Assembly: GCA_002491195.1 (NCBI GenBank)
Contig: DKVL01000015.1
Span: 1-42,287 of the forward strand
DNA: 42,287 nucleotides
Source: Lachnospiraceae bacterium UBA7179
Lineage (GTDB): Bacteria; Bacillota; Clostridia; Lachnospirales; Lachnospiraceae
Direction of reading: 5' to 3'
In this document: piece after piece, positions 34,542 through 42,287 of the stretch
Numbering within the stretch: the first letter of the stretch is position 1
Layout: every line of letters starts with the position of its first letter
Notes under the pieces: model-generated
What the model was told of the DNA's origin: nothing
The model's database searches: none
Seen by the model: only the letters and a program-made list of their open reading frames with translations
Position numbers and translations under genes: made by a program

Positions 34542-35683
34542 TGCAGGAAAATATTAAGATAAAGAGAAACATTTTATTGAACCCTGGTCCAGCGACAACG
34601 ACCGATTCGGTCAAAATGGCGCAGGTAGTGCCGGATATCTGCCCGCGGGAGAAAGAATTTGCCTCCATGATGAAAAAGATGCGTGAGGATTTGGTGCGCA
34701 TTGTACATGGTGATCTGAACAAGTATACATCAGTGCTGTTCTGTGGTTCAGGTACGTTAAATATTGATGTATGCATCAATTCGCTTCTTCCAGCGGAAAA
34801 GAAAGTACTTATTATCAATAATGGCGCTTACAGTACGAGGGCTGCAGAGGTTTGTGAGTACTATAATTTGCCGTTTATCGATCTCAAATTTCCGGTAGAC
34901 GAGCTTCCCGATTTAAGCATTGTCGAGCAGACGTTAAAAGAGAACCCGGATATCGCCCTTGTGCATACGACACACAATGAAACCGGTACGGGTATTTTGA
35001 ATCCGATCCGGAAGATTGGCGCATTGGTGCACAGGTATGGGGCAGTGTTTACAGTGGATACGACTTCTACCTATGCGATGCGCCCGATTGATATAGAAAA
35101 AGACAATATTGACTTCTGTATGGCATCGGCGCAGAAAGGGATTATGGCAATGACAGGTCTGTCGTTTGTCATCGGAAATACCGAGATCATCAGGAAGTCA
35201 GCGCAGTACCCGAAACGTTCTTATTACTGCAATCTGTACCTGCAGTATCATTTCTTTGAAACAACAGGCGAGATGCACTTTACACCTCCTGTTCAGACAA
35301 TCTATGCTGCACGACAGGCTATTGATGAGTATTTTGCAGAAGGTGAGCAGGCAAAGTGGCAGAGACATTTGAGTGTGTTTGAAGCAATCCACGAAGGGCT
35401 TGACAGGCTTGGATTTCAGGATATTATCAGGAGGGAACTGCAGGCGGGGCTTGTGGTATCTGTGAAGTATCCGGACGATGCAAACTGGAACTTTGAAAAA
35501 GTGCATGATTATTGTTATGAGCGCGGTTTTACGATCTATCCGGGAAAAATATCAACACAGAATACATTCCGGCTCTGTGCACTTGGGGCAATCACAGCAA
35601 AGGATATTGAGGATTTCTTTGTTGTTTTGGAGGAGGCACTTAATGCATACAATATAAAAATACCTGTTTCCTATAACAAGTAA
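34541..35683 (+). CDS. aepZ: 2-aminoethylphosphonate transaminase (AepZ/PhnW-like)
   Basis: This 380-aa fold-type I PLP aminotransferase begins LLNPGPATTTDSVKMAQVVPDICPRE, typical of PhnW. It carries the SGTLNID loop, the Asp pair VDTTSTYAM (Asp173), and PLP lysine Lys199 in the motif SAQKG. In this setting it should interconvert phosphonoacetaldehyde and 2-AEP; in the synthetic direction the product is AEP. The start codon shares one base with the upstream stop (TGATG), so it is translationally coupled to the YidC-TagF fusion. A purely catabolic PhnW is unlikely, since no phosphonoacetaldehyde hydrolase (PhnX) is nearby and the synthetic genes are. Confidence 0.88.
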   Translation: MQENIKIKRNILLNPGPATTTDSVKMAQVVPDICPREKEFASMMKKMREDLVRIVHGDLNKYTSVLFCGSGTLNIDVCINSLLPAEKKVLIINNGAYSTRAAEVCEYYNLPFIDLKFPVDELPDLSIVEQTLKENPDIALVHTTHNETGTGILNPIRKIGALVHRYGAVFTVDTTSTYAMRPIDIEKDNIDFCMASAQKGIMAMTGLSFVIGNTEIIRKSAQYPKRSYYCNLYLQYHFFETTGEMHFTPPVQTIYAARQAIDEYFAEGEQAKWQRHLSVFEAIHEGLDRLGFQDIIRRELQAGLVVSVKYPDDANWNFEKVHDYCYERGFTIYPGKISTQNTFRLCALGAITAKDIEDFFVVLEEALNAYNIKIPVSYNK

Positions 35684-35812
35684 GTGAGATGCATAATGCT
35701 TTGAGAGTGAATAAGCATTCAAACACAAAGCTTTTACACATTGATCTGTATATAAAGGGCGGCTATTCAGAAATGGAGTAGTTTCGATCAAGGTAATTAT
35801 CAACGGAAAGGT

Positions 35813-37120
35813 ATGGTGTTGGATATGAAAAAAGTATATACTTGTTTCTGCACAGATGTGATACATGAAGGGCACTTGAATATTCTTCGCGAGGCGAACA
35901 AGTATGGGGAAGTGACAGTCGGGATCCTGAGTGATGCGGCAATGATCAAGTTTAACAGATTTCCCACAGTTACAATAGATGAGAGAAAGAAAATCGTGGA
36001 GAACACAGGACTTGCAAGTAAGGTGATCATTCAAAATGAAATCATGTATGACCAGGTGATCGCAGAACTCAAACCGGATTATGTGATTCATGGAGATAAC
36101 TGGTGCAAGGGGCCTGAGAGTGCGATCCGTCAAAATGTAATTGATAATCTTGTAACATATGGCGGCCAACTAATTGAGGTAGGCTATACTTACAATGAAA
36201 ATGTTAAGAAAATCGATGATAACATCAGAGAAAAACTCGCCATGCCAGAATATCGCAGAAAGCGTCTGCGCCAGCTGCTAAAACTCTGCCCTATTGTAAA
36301 GACGATCGAGGTTCACAGCGGCCTGACAGGGCTGATCGCGGAGAAGACGATCGTGGAACATAACGGGGAGCTAGACCAGTTTGATGCGATGTGGCTTTCG
36401 AGTCTTTGTGATTCCACTGCAAAAGGAAAGCCAGATATTGAACTTGTTGATATGTCATCGAGAATGCGCACGATTGACGATGTGATGGAGGTGACAACAA
36501 AACCGATTATTCTTGATGGTGACACAGGCGGTCTGATTGAGCATTTTGTATACAATGTGCGCACGTTAGAGCGCATGGGAGTGTCAGCGGTTATCATTGA
36601 AGATAAGACGGGGTTGAAGAAAAATTCTCTGTTTGGTACAGAGGTAGCGCAGACACAGGACTCAATCGAGAATTTTAGTGAGAAGATACGTGCTGGCAAA
36701 AATGCGCAGCGAACAGAGGAATTTATGATCATCGCACGTATTGAGAGCCTGATTCTGGAAAAAGGGCAGGAGGATGCACTAAAACGCGCATTTGCTTATG
36801 TCGATGCCGGAGCAGATGCGATCATGATTCATTCCAGAAAAAAATCTCCAGATGAAATTTTTGTGTTTTGTGACAGATTTCGAAAAGAAAATAGCGACAC
36901 GCCTATTGTTGTTGTGCCAACTTCCTTTAACAGCGTGACGGAGGCAGAGCTTGCGCAGCATGGCGTGAATATCGTGATCTACGCAAACCAGTTGACGAGA
37001 AGCGCATTTCCGGCAATGCAGAGCACAGCGGTTGAGATCCTGAAAAATCATAGGGCACTGGAAGTTGACTCAAAACTGATGCCATTCAAGGAGATCATTA
37101 CATTGATCGATGATATGTGA
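35813..37120 (+). CDS. aepX: Cytidylyltransferase-phosphoenolpyruvate mutase fusion
   Basis: This 435-aa protein has two domains. Residues 1-140 form a TagD/GCT-type nucleotidyltransferase with HxGH at 18-21 (HEGH) and HGDNW (93-97), but the usual RTxGISTT end is absent. Residues 155-435 are an isocitrate-lyase-superfamily PEP mutase with DGD at 235-237 and the diagnostic EDKTGLKKNS (263-272). PEP mutase converts PEP to phosphonopyruvate, the committed C-P bond-forming step. Similar AepX fusions occur in capsule loci of Bacteroides. Starts at 35813 and 35825 are both possible; AAAGG is 1-3 nt from the former. The 130-bp gap upstream contains the small hairpin AATGCTT/AAGCATT at 35695-35719. 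Confidence 0.93.
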   Translation: MVLDMKKVYTCFCTDVIHEGHLNILREANKYGEVTVGILSDAAMIKFNRFPTVTIDERKKIVENTGLASKVIIQNEIMYDQVIAELKPDYVIHGDNWCKGPESAIRQNVIDNLVTYGGQLIEVGYTYNENVKKIDDNIREKLAMPEYRRKRLRQLLKLCPIVKTIEVHSGLTGLIAEKTIVEHNGELDQFDAMWLSSLCDSTAKGKPDIELVDMSSRMRTIDDVMEVTTKPIILDGDTGGLIEHFVYNVRTLERMGVSAVIIEDKTGLKKNSLFGTEVAQTQDSIENFSEKIRAGKNAQRTEEFMIIARIESLILEKGQEDALKRAFAYVDAGADAIMIHSRKKSPDEIFVFCDRFRKENSDTPIVVVPTSFNSVTEAELAQHGVNIVIYANQLTRSAFPAMQSTAVEILKNHRALEVDSKLMPFKEIITLIDDM

Positions 37121-37194
37121 CGGACTTTATGTCATACGGGTCTGCCTGACCTCGATACAAAGAAATTTGTATTCAATCAGGAGGGTTATTGTTG

Positions 37195-37238
37195 AAGCCA
37201 TGGAAACATAATACAATGTCATTAGAACGTCATGGCTT
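37195..37238 (+). terminator. Weak terminator-like hairpin after aepX
   Basis: AAGCCATG (37195-37202) / CATGGCTT (37231-37238) with a long 28-nt loop, followed 8 nt later by six T residues. The loop is long for an efficient intrinsic terminator. It may reduce read-through into the retropepsin pair or be chance. An SD-like GGAGG precedes a TTG frame of about 44 codons here, which I do not consider a gene. Confidence 0.3.
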
Positions 37239-37292
37239 TAGATGTCTTTTTTATGGTTATGACAGCAGGATTGGTAGAAAGTGGTGGTTTGT

Positions 37293-37544
37293 ATGGAAAT
37301 GGTATTGGCAGAGCAGAAGCTGACATGGGAACAGATACGCGCATTATATCCTGATCGGTGGGTTGCACTTACGGATGTGGAATATATGGATGATGACGGT
37401 ATTAATGTCAAATCTGCAGTTGTGGTGTGCAGTGTGAGTGATGATGATTATATCGCGCAGCGGTTGAAATTTATGGAGGAGGGTGCGGAGTATGAGTATG
37501 AGCGTACTGCAGATATCCGAGGCTTTGTTGGAGTGACTATATGA
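37293..37544 (+). CDS. Small hypothetical protein upstream of retropepsin, 83 aa
   Basis: Unrecognised family. The core pattern is LTWEQIRALYPDRWVALTDV, followed by SAVVVCSVSDDDY and an aromatic end; no membrane segment. ATG 37293 is taken as start with weak GGTGG upstream; GTG 37281 is an alternative. Its stop overlaps the next ATG (ATGA, 37541-37544), so it is translationally coupled to the retropepsin-like gene and is probably its partner, perhaps an inhibitor or substrate. The pair interrupts the AEP genes and seems unrelated to them. Confidence 0.65.
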   Translation: MEMVLAEQKLTWEQIRALYPDRWVALTDVEYMDDDGINVKSAVVVCSVSDDDYIAQRLKFMEEGAEYEYERTADIRGFVGVTI

Positions 37545-38043
37545 TAAAACTGGAATTTCCATTAAATGTTAATCTGGATTCTCCAAGACCGATTTTTAGA
37601 GCATATATTAATCATGTTTCTTTTCGGTGCATGCTGGACACGGGAGCCGATATACCTGTATTTTGCAAAGGAACCTTATTGTTTGAAAGGTTGCGGAAAA
37701 AATGGTTGGCGTATCCCCATTTAAAAAATTAACAATTGGTGGATTTGGGAAAATAGATGAGTACGCAATGTTGTGGAATATGGATCGTTTTTTATTTTCG
37801 GATCAAGAATGCAGCATAGAGTATAAGGGAATGAAAATAGCAGTGATGAACAAACCCAGTATACCATGCGATATGATTTTAAGTGCGTCTATGTTTATGA
37901 AAATGAAATATATAATAGACTGTTCTTCGAGAAAGCATTTATTGACGATTGAGACAGATCGGAAGGTATATGGTGTGGGTTATTATGACAAAAGGGAGAC
38001 AATTTATATTTTTTCGACGGAACAGGAAACCGACATGGTATAA
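37541..38043 (+). pseudogene. Retropepsin-like aspartic protease, frameshifted at A6 tract
   Basis: Two overlapping frames together make one retropepsin-like protein of about 167 aa. Frame 1 (37541-37732) has the catalytic motif LDTGAD (Asp33). Frame 2 (from 37702 to 38043) supplies the rest, including flap-like GGFGKIDEY and the C-terminal D(M)ILSASMF..M.YIID strand typical of the family. The break is at an A6 run (37697-37702). One extra A, or a -1 slip, would join LRKK to MVGV without gaps. It may be a recent pseudogene, an assembly homopolymer error or programmed slippage. In frame 1 alone the peptide stops at 63 aa after DTG and would be inactive. Confidence 0.7.
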
Positions 38044-38105
38044 ATCTGTTTGATGGAATCGTGGATTGGTGGCCTGTAGAATCGACGGAACAGGAATGGA
38101 GTTAT

Positions 38106-38825
38106 ATGAGAAAGGAAATCGGGATTATCATGGCAGCGGGGCTCGGTACGCGGATGCGCCCGCTTACTTTAAAAATACCAAAACCGCTTGTAAAAGTGTT
38201 TGGGACGCCTCTGATCGAAACGGTCATTGGGGGATTAAAAAGCAGGGATATTTCAGAGATATATATTGTCGTGGGATATTTAAAAGAACAGTTTTCTTAC
38301 TTGTGTGAGAAATATCAGGGAATTCATTTGCTGGAAAATCCAGATTATTCTGTAAAAAATAATATTTCCTCTATTTATGCTGCAAGAGATGTGCTGGGAG
38401 CAGCGAATTGTTTTATCTGTGAGGCCGATTTGCTCGTCTCGGATTTATCTGTTTTTGACAAAAAGCTTGACTGCTCAGGTTATTATGGGAAAATGGTCAG
38501 GGGATTTTCCGATGACTGGGTGTTTGAGCAGCAGAACGGTCTGATCACCAGGGTTGGAAAGGGCGGAACAGATACTTTTAATATGGTTGGAATTTCCTAT
38601 TTTACAAAGGAAGATTCCAGGATTCTTGCCAATGAGATTGTAAGGGCGTATCATACAGAAGGGAGTGCCGATCTGTTCTGGGACGAAGTCGTCAACCAGA
38701 ATCTGGACAGGCTTCATTTGAAGGTTTTTCCAGTGGAAGAAGGACAGATTGTGGAGATTGATACGGTGGAAGAGCTGACTAAACTAGACAATAATGCGCT
38801 GGCAGCGAATACGGTCAGTCAGTGA
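38106..38825 (+). CDS. LicC/PntC-like nucleotidyltransferase (candidate CTP:AEP cytidylyltransferase)
   Basis: This 239-aa NTP-transferase-fold protein has the N-terminal signature AAGLGTRMRPLTLKIPKPLV, the metal motif EADLLVSD, and YSVKNNISSIYAA, like phosphocholine cytidylyltransferase LicC and the AEP cytidylyltransferase PntC. The ATG at 38106 is preferred over 38061 because it gives the normal family N-terminus (KEIGIIMAAG). It lies between aepX and aepY, so the best guess is CTP + AEP giving CMP-AEP. A phosphocholine or sugar-phosphate substrate cannot be excluded from sequence alone. Confidence 0.85.
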   Translation: MRKEIGIIMAAGLGTRMRPLTLKIPKPLVKVFGTPLIETVIGGLKSRDISEIYIVVGYLKEQFSYLCEKYQGIHLLENPDYSVKNNISSIYAARDVLGAANCFICEADLLVSDLSVFDKKLDCSGYYGKMVRGFSDDWVFEQQNGLITRVGKGGTDTFNMVGISYFTKEDSRILANEIVRAYHTEGSADLFWDEVVNQNLDRLHLKVFPVEEGQIVEIDTVEELTKLDNNALAANTVSQ

Positions 38826-38900
38826 TGATGATACTGACAGTCGAAAAGATTGAATGCGATCGATTGATATACGCAGAGCATACGGGAGGTACAAAAATAA

Positions 38901-40034
38901 ATGAAAGCAAGCATTTTTCTGGAGGAAGTGAAAAAGATAGGAATCCATACAATTACAGGCGTTCCAGACTCTACTTTAAAGCAGTTCTGTGATGCAGTAT
39001 GTCTTGATCGCGGAAAAGAATGGAAGCATTATGTGACTGCAAATGAGGGGGCAGCGGTCGGACTTGCGACAGGCGGGTATCTTGCGACAGGCTGCCCCAG
39101 TCTGGTATATCTGCAAAACTCCGGCCTGGGGAATATCATTAATCCTTTGGCATCCATAGCCAATGAGGAGGTGTATGGGATTCCCATGCTGTTTGTGGTC
39201 GGATGGCGCGGTGAACCTGGGGTAAAGGATGAACCACAGCATGTTTATCAGGGAAAAGTGACCTGTGAATTGTTGGAGGTTATGAATGTGCCATACTCTG
39301 TGATTGATGAGATGACTTTAGAAACACAGCTTCAGGAAATTTTTGTCAAAGCCCACAGACAATTAGAGAAGAATGGACAATATGCGATTGTTGTGAAAAA
39401 GGGGACATTTGAGAAAGAATGTTCCTTTACATGGGAAAATGGTTATAAGCTTATTCGCGAAGAAGCTTTGAGGACAATTCTCAAAGAATTGTATTGCGAT
39501 TCTTATATTGTCTCCACAACAGGGAAGATTTCCAGAGAACTGTATGAGCAGAGCGATGCGCTTTACGGAAATCACGATCGGCTTTTTATGACTGTGGGAG
39601 GCATGGGACATGCATCAATGATTGCATTTGGCATGGCGCAGGCTGATCAAAACAGACATATTGTATGTATCGATGGCGACGGCGCAGTGATGATGCATAT
39701 GGGTGCATTGGCATTTTTGGCAAAACAGTCACCCAGGAATCTGCTGCACATCGTGATCAATAACGCGGCGCATGAATCAGTGGGGGCTATGCCGACAGGT
39801 TTTAGCGGTCAGACGTATTCCCAGATTGCAAAAGCAAGCGGGTATTCAAATACCTATCTGGTGCAAACAGAATCAGAGCTGGAGAGGGCACTTAAGGATG
39901 CCCGAAGTAAAGAGGAACTTTCCATGATCGAGGTGATGACATCACTGGATTCGCGTGCGGATCTGGGCAGACCAAAAGAGAGTGCAGAGGAGAATCGGAT
40001 TCATTTTATGAAGTCATATCATAAAGTGAAATAA
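38901..40034 (+). CDS. aepY: Phosphonopyruvate decarboxylase
   Basis: This 377-aa ThDP-dependent decarboxylase is shorter than acetolactate-type enzymes, as expected for Ppd/AepY. The N-terminal Pyr domain has GVPDSTLKQF and the catalytic Glu in TANEGAAVGLATG. The C-terminal PP domain has the ThDP-metal motif GDGAVMMHMG...NN and SVGAMPTGF. It converts phosphonopyruvate to phosphonoacetaldehyde and pulls the unfavourable PEP mutase equilibrium forward. GGGAGGT precedes ATG 38901. It completes the aepX-aepY-aepZ set known from Bacteroides capsule and other phosphonate loci. Confidence 0.93.
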   Translation: MKASIFLEEVKKIGIHTITGVPDSTLKQFCDAVCLDRGKEWKHYVTANEGAAVGLATGGYLATGCPSLVYLQNSGLGNIINPLASIANEEVYGIPMLFVVGWRGEPGVKDEPQHVYQGKVTCELLEVMNVPYSVIDEMTLETQLQEIFVKAHRQLEKNGQYAIVVKKGTFEKECSFTWENGYKLIREEALRTILKELYCDSYIVSTTGKISRELYEQSDALYGNHDRLFMTVGGMGHASMIAFGMAQADQNRHIVCIDGDGAVMMHMGALAFLAKQSPRNLLHIVINNAAHESVGAMPTGFSGQTYSQIAKASGYSNTYLVQTESELERALKDARSKEELSMIEVMTSLDSRADLGRPKESAEENRIHFMKSYHKVK

Positions 40035-40064
40035 AATCGATTGAGGTAGAAAAGAGGATTTTGA

Positions 40065-42206
40065 ATGCAGGGTGCAGGCATGATATTATTTATACTGCTT
40101 TTTGGAATTATTTCAGGCGGTATATGGATAGGACTTAACCGGGGCGATGAAGAATACAATAGGAAAATCTACAGTCTCAAATCAGTTTTATTTTTTTCTG
40201 CCGGGTTTTACTTTGCAGTCTCGGCGATAAAGCTTTATCTGGGTGAGGGAGAAAATACATTGCTGGAAAGCCTTTGGGATGTGGAGGGCAGGACATATCT
40301 GCACTATGGGATTGTTTTTGCCCTGATATCTTTTATCATGCTGTTCTTGATGAAGCGGTTGTTTGCATCGTCTGGGTATCATGTTGTACATATATTTGAT
40401 TCTGTTTACATAATAATGATCGTAATTGACCTGCTCATGTTTGGACGCATTGATAATAGAAATTATTGTATTATGTATGCGTTTTGCATGATGGCTGGCG
40501 GAATTGTTCTACTATGCAGACGAAAAAACATGTTCGGGTGGGGGCTGCTACGAGCAATTGAGTATATTGATCAGAGAGAGTTTCGCCACAGATTCCTGGA
40601 GGCGTTACCTTTTGTAAGTGCATGGGTAGTCATGACGGGAATCTATTTTCCGAATGAGCTGTTTCTGCACAATCTGGAAGAGTTTTCGGGTGATTATTTT
40701 TCTTTTTTTCTGATCATGCTGGTTGGAAGCGTCATAGAAGTAGTTTCGTTGATCACAATGTTTTTATTGTTTCTCCCCAAACAGATCTATAAGGCTATGT
40801 ATCTGTTTTTTGCAGGGTTAAGCTGTGCTGGATATCTGCAGAGTATGTTTTTAAATGGTACATTGAATGCCATGAATGGAGAGGAACAGGTCTGGTCTTG
40901 GCAGAGACTTCTTGTCAATGCCTGTATATGGATTATGATATTGTTGGCAGCTGTGATTGGCGGATATCGTAAAAATGTTGCCAGGAAGATATTTCAGTTT
41001 TTGTGTGTTTACATATCGCTGATTCAGGCCGTGACATTAGGATGGCTTCTCATTACTTCTGATGTGAAAAATCAAAATGAGAATGCGGCGATTACCAATA
41101 AGGGTTCGCTTGAATTAGCACAGGAAAATAATGTACTGGTGTTTGTACTAGACAATTTTGACAGCAGCTGGTTTGAAGAGATTTATGAGGATGACAGCAG
41201 TATTTTGGAACCTTTAGCGGATTTTACTTATTACAGAAATGGAACTTCACAGTTTGCGCATACAAATTACGGTATCCCCTGTATGCTGACAGGGGTGGAA
41301 TGGAATCCTAGTGATAGGAATTATGCGAGATATGCCTATGAAAACAGCGATGCGCTGGAACGGATCATGGAACGCGGAACAGATGTCAGGATTTTTACGG
41401 ATTTAGGGCTGATGCCTGAAGAACTGTGTCAGAAGATGGACAATTACTCGGATGCTGTAGTCAGAAGATACAAGATTATAGAGACTTATACGACAATGCT
41501 TAGGACATCAATGTATAAAATAGCGCCATTTTTGGGAAAATCGTTTTATGAATACTATACATCGGATATTGAAAATATCACATATAACAGGGATATATGG
41601 AGTATAGATAATGATTTGGCATTTTATCATGATATTGCAGAAAATGGTTTAAGTATATCGCAGGAAGAAGAGAGCGCATTTCGTTTTTACCATATGAGAG
41701 GACCACATGCACCTTTTTATTTAACAGAAGATTTAAAGTATGAATCGACAGGTAGGATGGCAACGCGTACTTCTCAGGGAAAGGGCAGCCTGAAAATCGT
41801 ATACGAGTACATGGAACAGATGAAAGAACATGGAACGTATGAGGATGCTACGATTATTATAACAGCGGACCATGGACAGAGTAATATATATGATCCCTCT
41901 ACAAGTCCGATCAAACCAGAGAAGACCTCTCGCACATTGTTTCTTGTGAAGAAATCAGGCGAACATCATGAAAATATGCAAATAAGCGAAGCTCCTGTAT
42001 CACAGGCGGAATTGATTCCGACAATTTTGGAAGCATTGAATATGGAGTACGCCTCTTATGGACGGACATTTGATGAAATCGCAGTAAATGAGCGGAGGGT
42101 GCGTAAATACATTGATGTTTATAGTGATTATACTATTGAGTATGTAATTAATGGACATGCTGCGGATCTTGATAGCTGGTCAGTTGAAAGTGCAGTATAC
42201 GAATAG
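40065..42206 (+). CDS. Polytopic sulfatase/LtaS-superfamily transferase, copy 2
   Basis: This 713-aa paralogue of the protein at 30089 has the same layout. About ten transmembrane segments (residues 5-330) precede an extracytoplasmic alkaline-phosphatase-superfamily domain with Asp363/Asp366 (VLDNFD), Thr400 in HTNYGIPCMLTG, the HMRGPHAPF box and TADHG. Membrane-part motifs (HYGI, PNELFL, GYLQS, FLNG) match copy 1. It follows aepY after 30 nt and is likely co-transcribed. The candidate role is transfer of AEP or a phospho-group onto the surface polymer. Neither copy has a C-formylglycine CxPxR motif, so a true sulfatase is improbable. No gene is visible between it and the window end. Confidence 0.85.
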   Translation: MQGAGMILFILLFGIISGGIWIGLNRGDEEYNRKIYSLKSVLFFSAGFYFAVSAIKLYLGEGENTLLESLWDVEGRTYLHYGIVFALISFIMLFLMKRLFASSGYHVVHIFDSVYIIMIVIDLLMFGRIDNRNYCIMYAFCMMAGGIVLLCRRKNMFGWGLLRAIEYIDQREFRHRFLEALPFVSAWVVMTGIYFPNELFLHNLEEFSGDYFSFFLIMLVGSVIEVVSLITMFLLFLPKQIYKAMYLFFAGLSCAGYLQSMFLNGTLNAMNGEEQVWSWQRLLVNACIWIMILLAAVIGGYRKNVARKIFQFLCVYISLIQAVTLGWLLITSDVKNQNENAAITNKGSLELAQENNVLVFVLDNFDSSWFEEIYEDDSSILEPLADFTYYRNGTSQFAHTNYGIPCMLTGVEWNPSDRNYARYAYENSDALERIMERGTDVRIFTDLGLMPEELCQKMDNYSDAVVRRYKIIETYTTMLRTSMYKIAPFLGKSFYEYYTSDIENITYNRDIWSIDNDLAFYHDIAENGLSISQEEESAFRFYHMRGPHAPFYLTEDLKYESTGRMATRTSQGKGSLKIVYEYMEQMKEHGTYEDATIIITADHGQSNIYDPSTSPIKPEKTSRTLFLVKKSGEHHENMQISEAPVSQAELIPTILEALNMEYASYGRTFDEIAVNERRVRKYIDVYSDYTIEYVINGHAADLDSWSVESAVYE

Positions 42207-42287
42207 AATGTGTTGGGAAGTTATTGTTCACACAGGACTTAGCATTTACTTCTAATTATGGCTTTACAAGCCACGTACGAAAACGTA

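Noticed and set aside
34541..35683. Catabolic PhnW (AEP degradation) reading of the transaminase
   Set aside because: No PhnX hydrolase or phosphonate uptake genes are nearby, while the synthetic enzymes AepX and AepY are in the same cluster.
37194..37325. TTG-started frame of about 44 codons with GGAGG upstream
   Set aside because: It overlaps a hairpin and the next gene, has no recognisable domain, and needs a rare start codon; treated as non-coding.

Overview
The window looks like chromosome of a low-to-mid GC Firmicute, most likely a Lachnospiraceae (Clostridia). This rests on gene content and order: YceD/DUF177-rpmF-plsX-acpP-rnc-smc-ftsY, a PFL-family UPF0210 gene beside an ACT-domain gene, tmcAL, YitT, strong AGGAGG-type ribosome sites, and many small Clostridia-type hypotheticals. 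No taxonomic marker such as 16S rRNA is present, so the family assignment is inference.

Left flank (1-8.0 kb), accessory and stress genes. It opens with a cut-off, degenerate YoeB-like toxin ORF and a tRNA-Leu(CAA) with its own promoter and terminator. An ECF sigma / membrane anti-sigma / membrane serine-hydrolase operon follows, preceded by a very good ECF-type promoter (TGTAAC-N16-CGTC), which suggests autoregulation. The 3' end of the sigma gene has been amplified into a roughly 34-bp tandem array. A convergent unknown gene, a DUF4160/DUF2442 pair, two small hypotheticals and a palindrome-rich intergenic element complete this part.

Centre (8-28.9 kb), housekeeping. One plus-strand run holds a small zinc-finger anti-sigma-like protein, DNA polymerase I, coaE, a large FtsA-like actin-fold protein and WalJ. 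Uma2, the ACT protein and UPF0210 follow, then tmcAL on the minus strand. A consensus promoter (TTGACA-N17-TATAAT) starts yceD-rpmF, and plsX-acpP, rnc-smc-ftsY, ilvA and yitT follow. Two proteins stand out. PolA has lost most catalytic residues of its 5'-nuclease domain, and its 3'-5' exonuclease motifs are not recognisable. FtsY carries its acidic region at the C-terminus.

Right part (29-42.2 kb), a surface-polymer locus with phosphonate chemistry. It encodes what appears to be a complete route to activated 2-aminoethylphosphonate (AEP): PEP mutase fused to a cytidylyltransferase (AepX), phosphonopyruvate decarboxylase (AepY), AEP transaminase (AepZ/PhnW-like) and a LicC/PntC-like nucleotidyltransferase. 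Interleaved are assembly-type genes: an acyltransferase-3, two paralogous polytopic sulfatase/LtaS-superfamily proteins at either end, a tiny YIDP-motif membrane protein, and a remarkable fusion of a YidC/Oxa1-like insertase domain to a TagB/TagF-like CDP-alditol phosphotransferase domain. The fusion gene is translationally coupled (1-nt overlap) to the AEP transaminase. I infer a machine that makes AEP, activates it with CTP and places it on a membrane-linked or extracellular teichoic-acid-like polymer. A frameshifted retropepsin pair sits inside the locus, and a possible group II intron remnant lies at its left edge, where composition becomes AT-rich.
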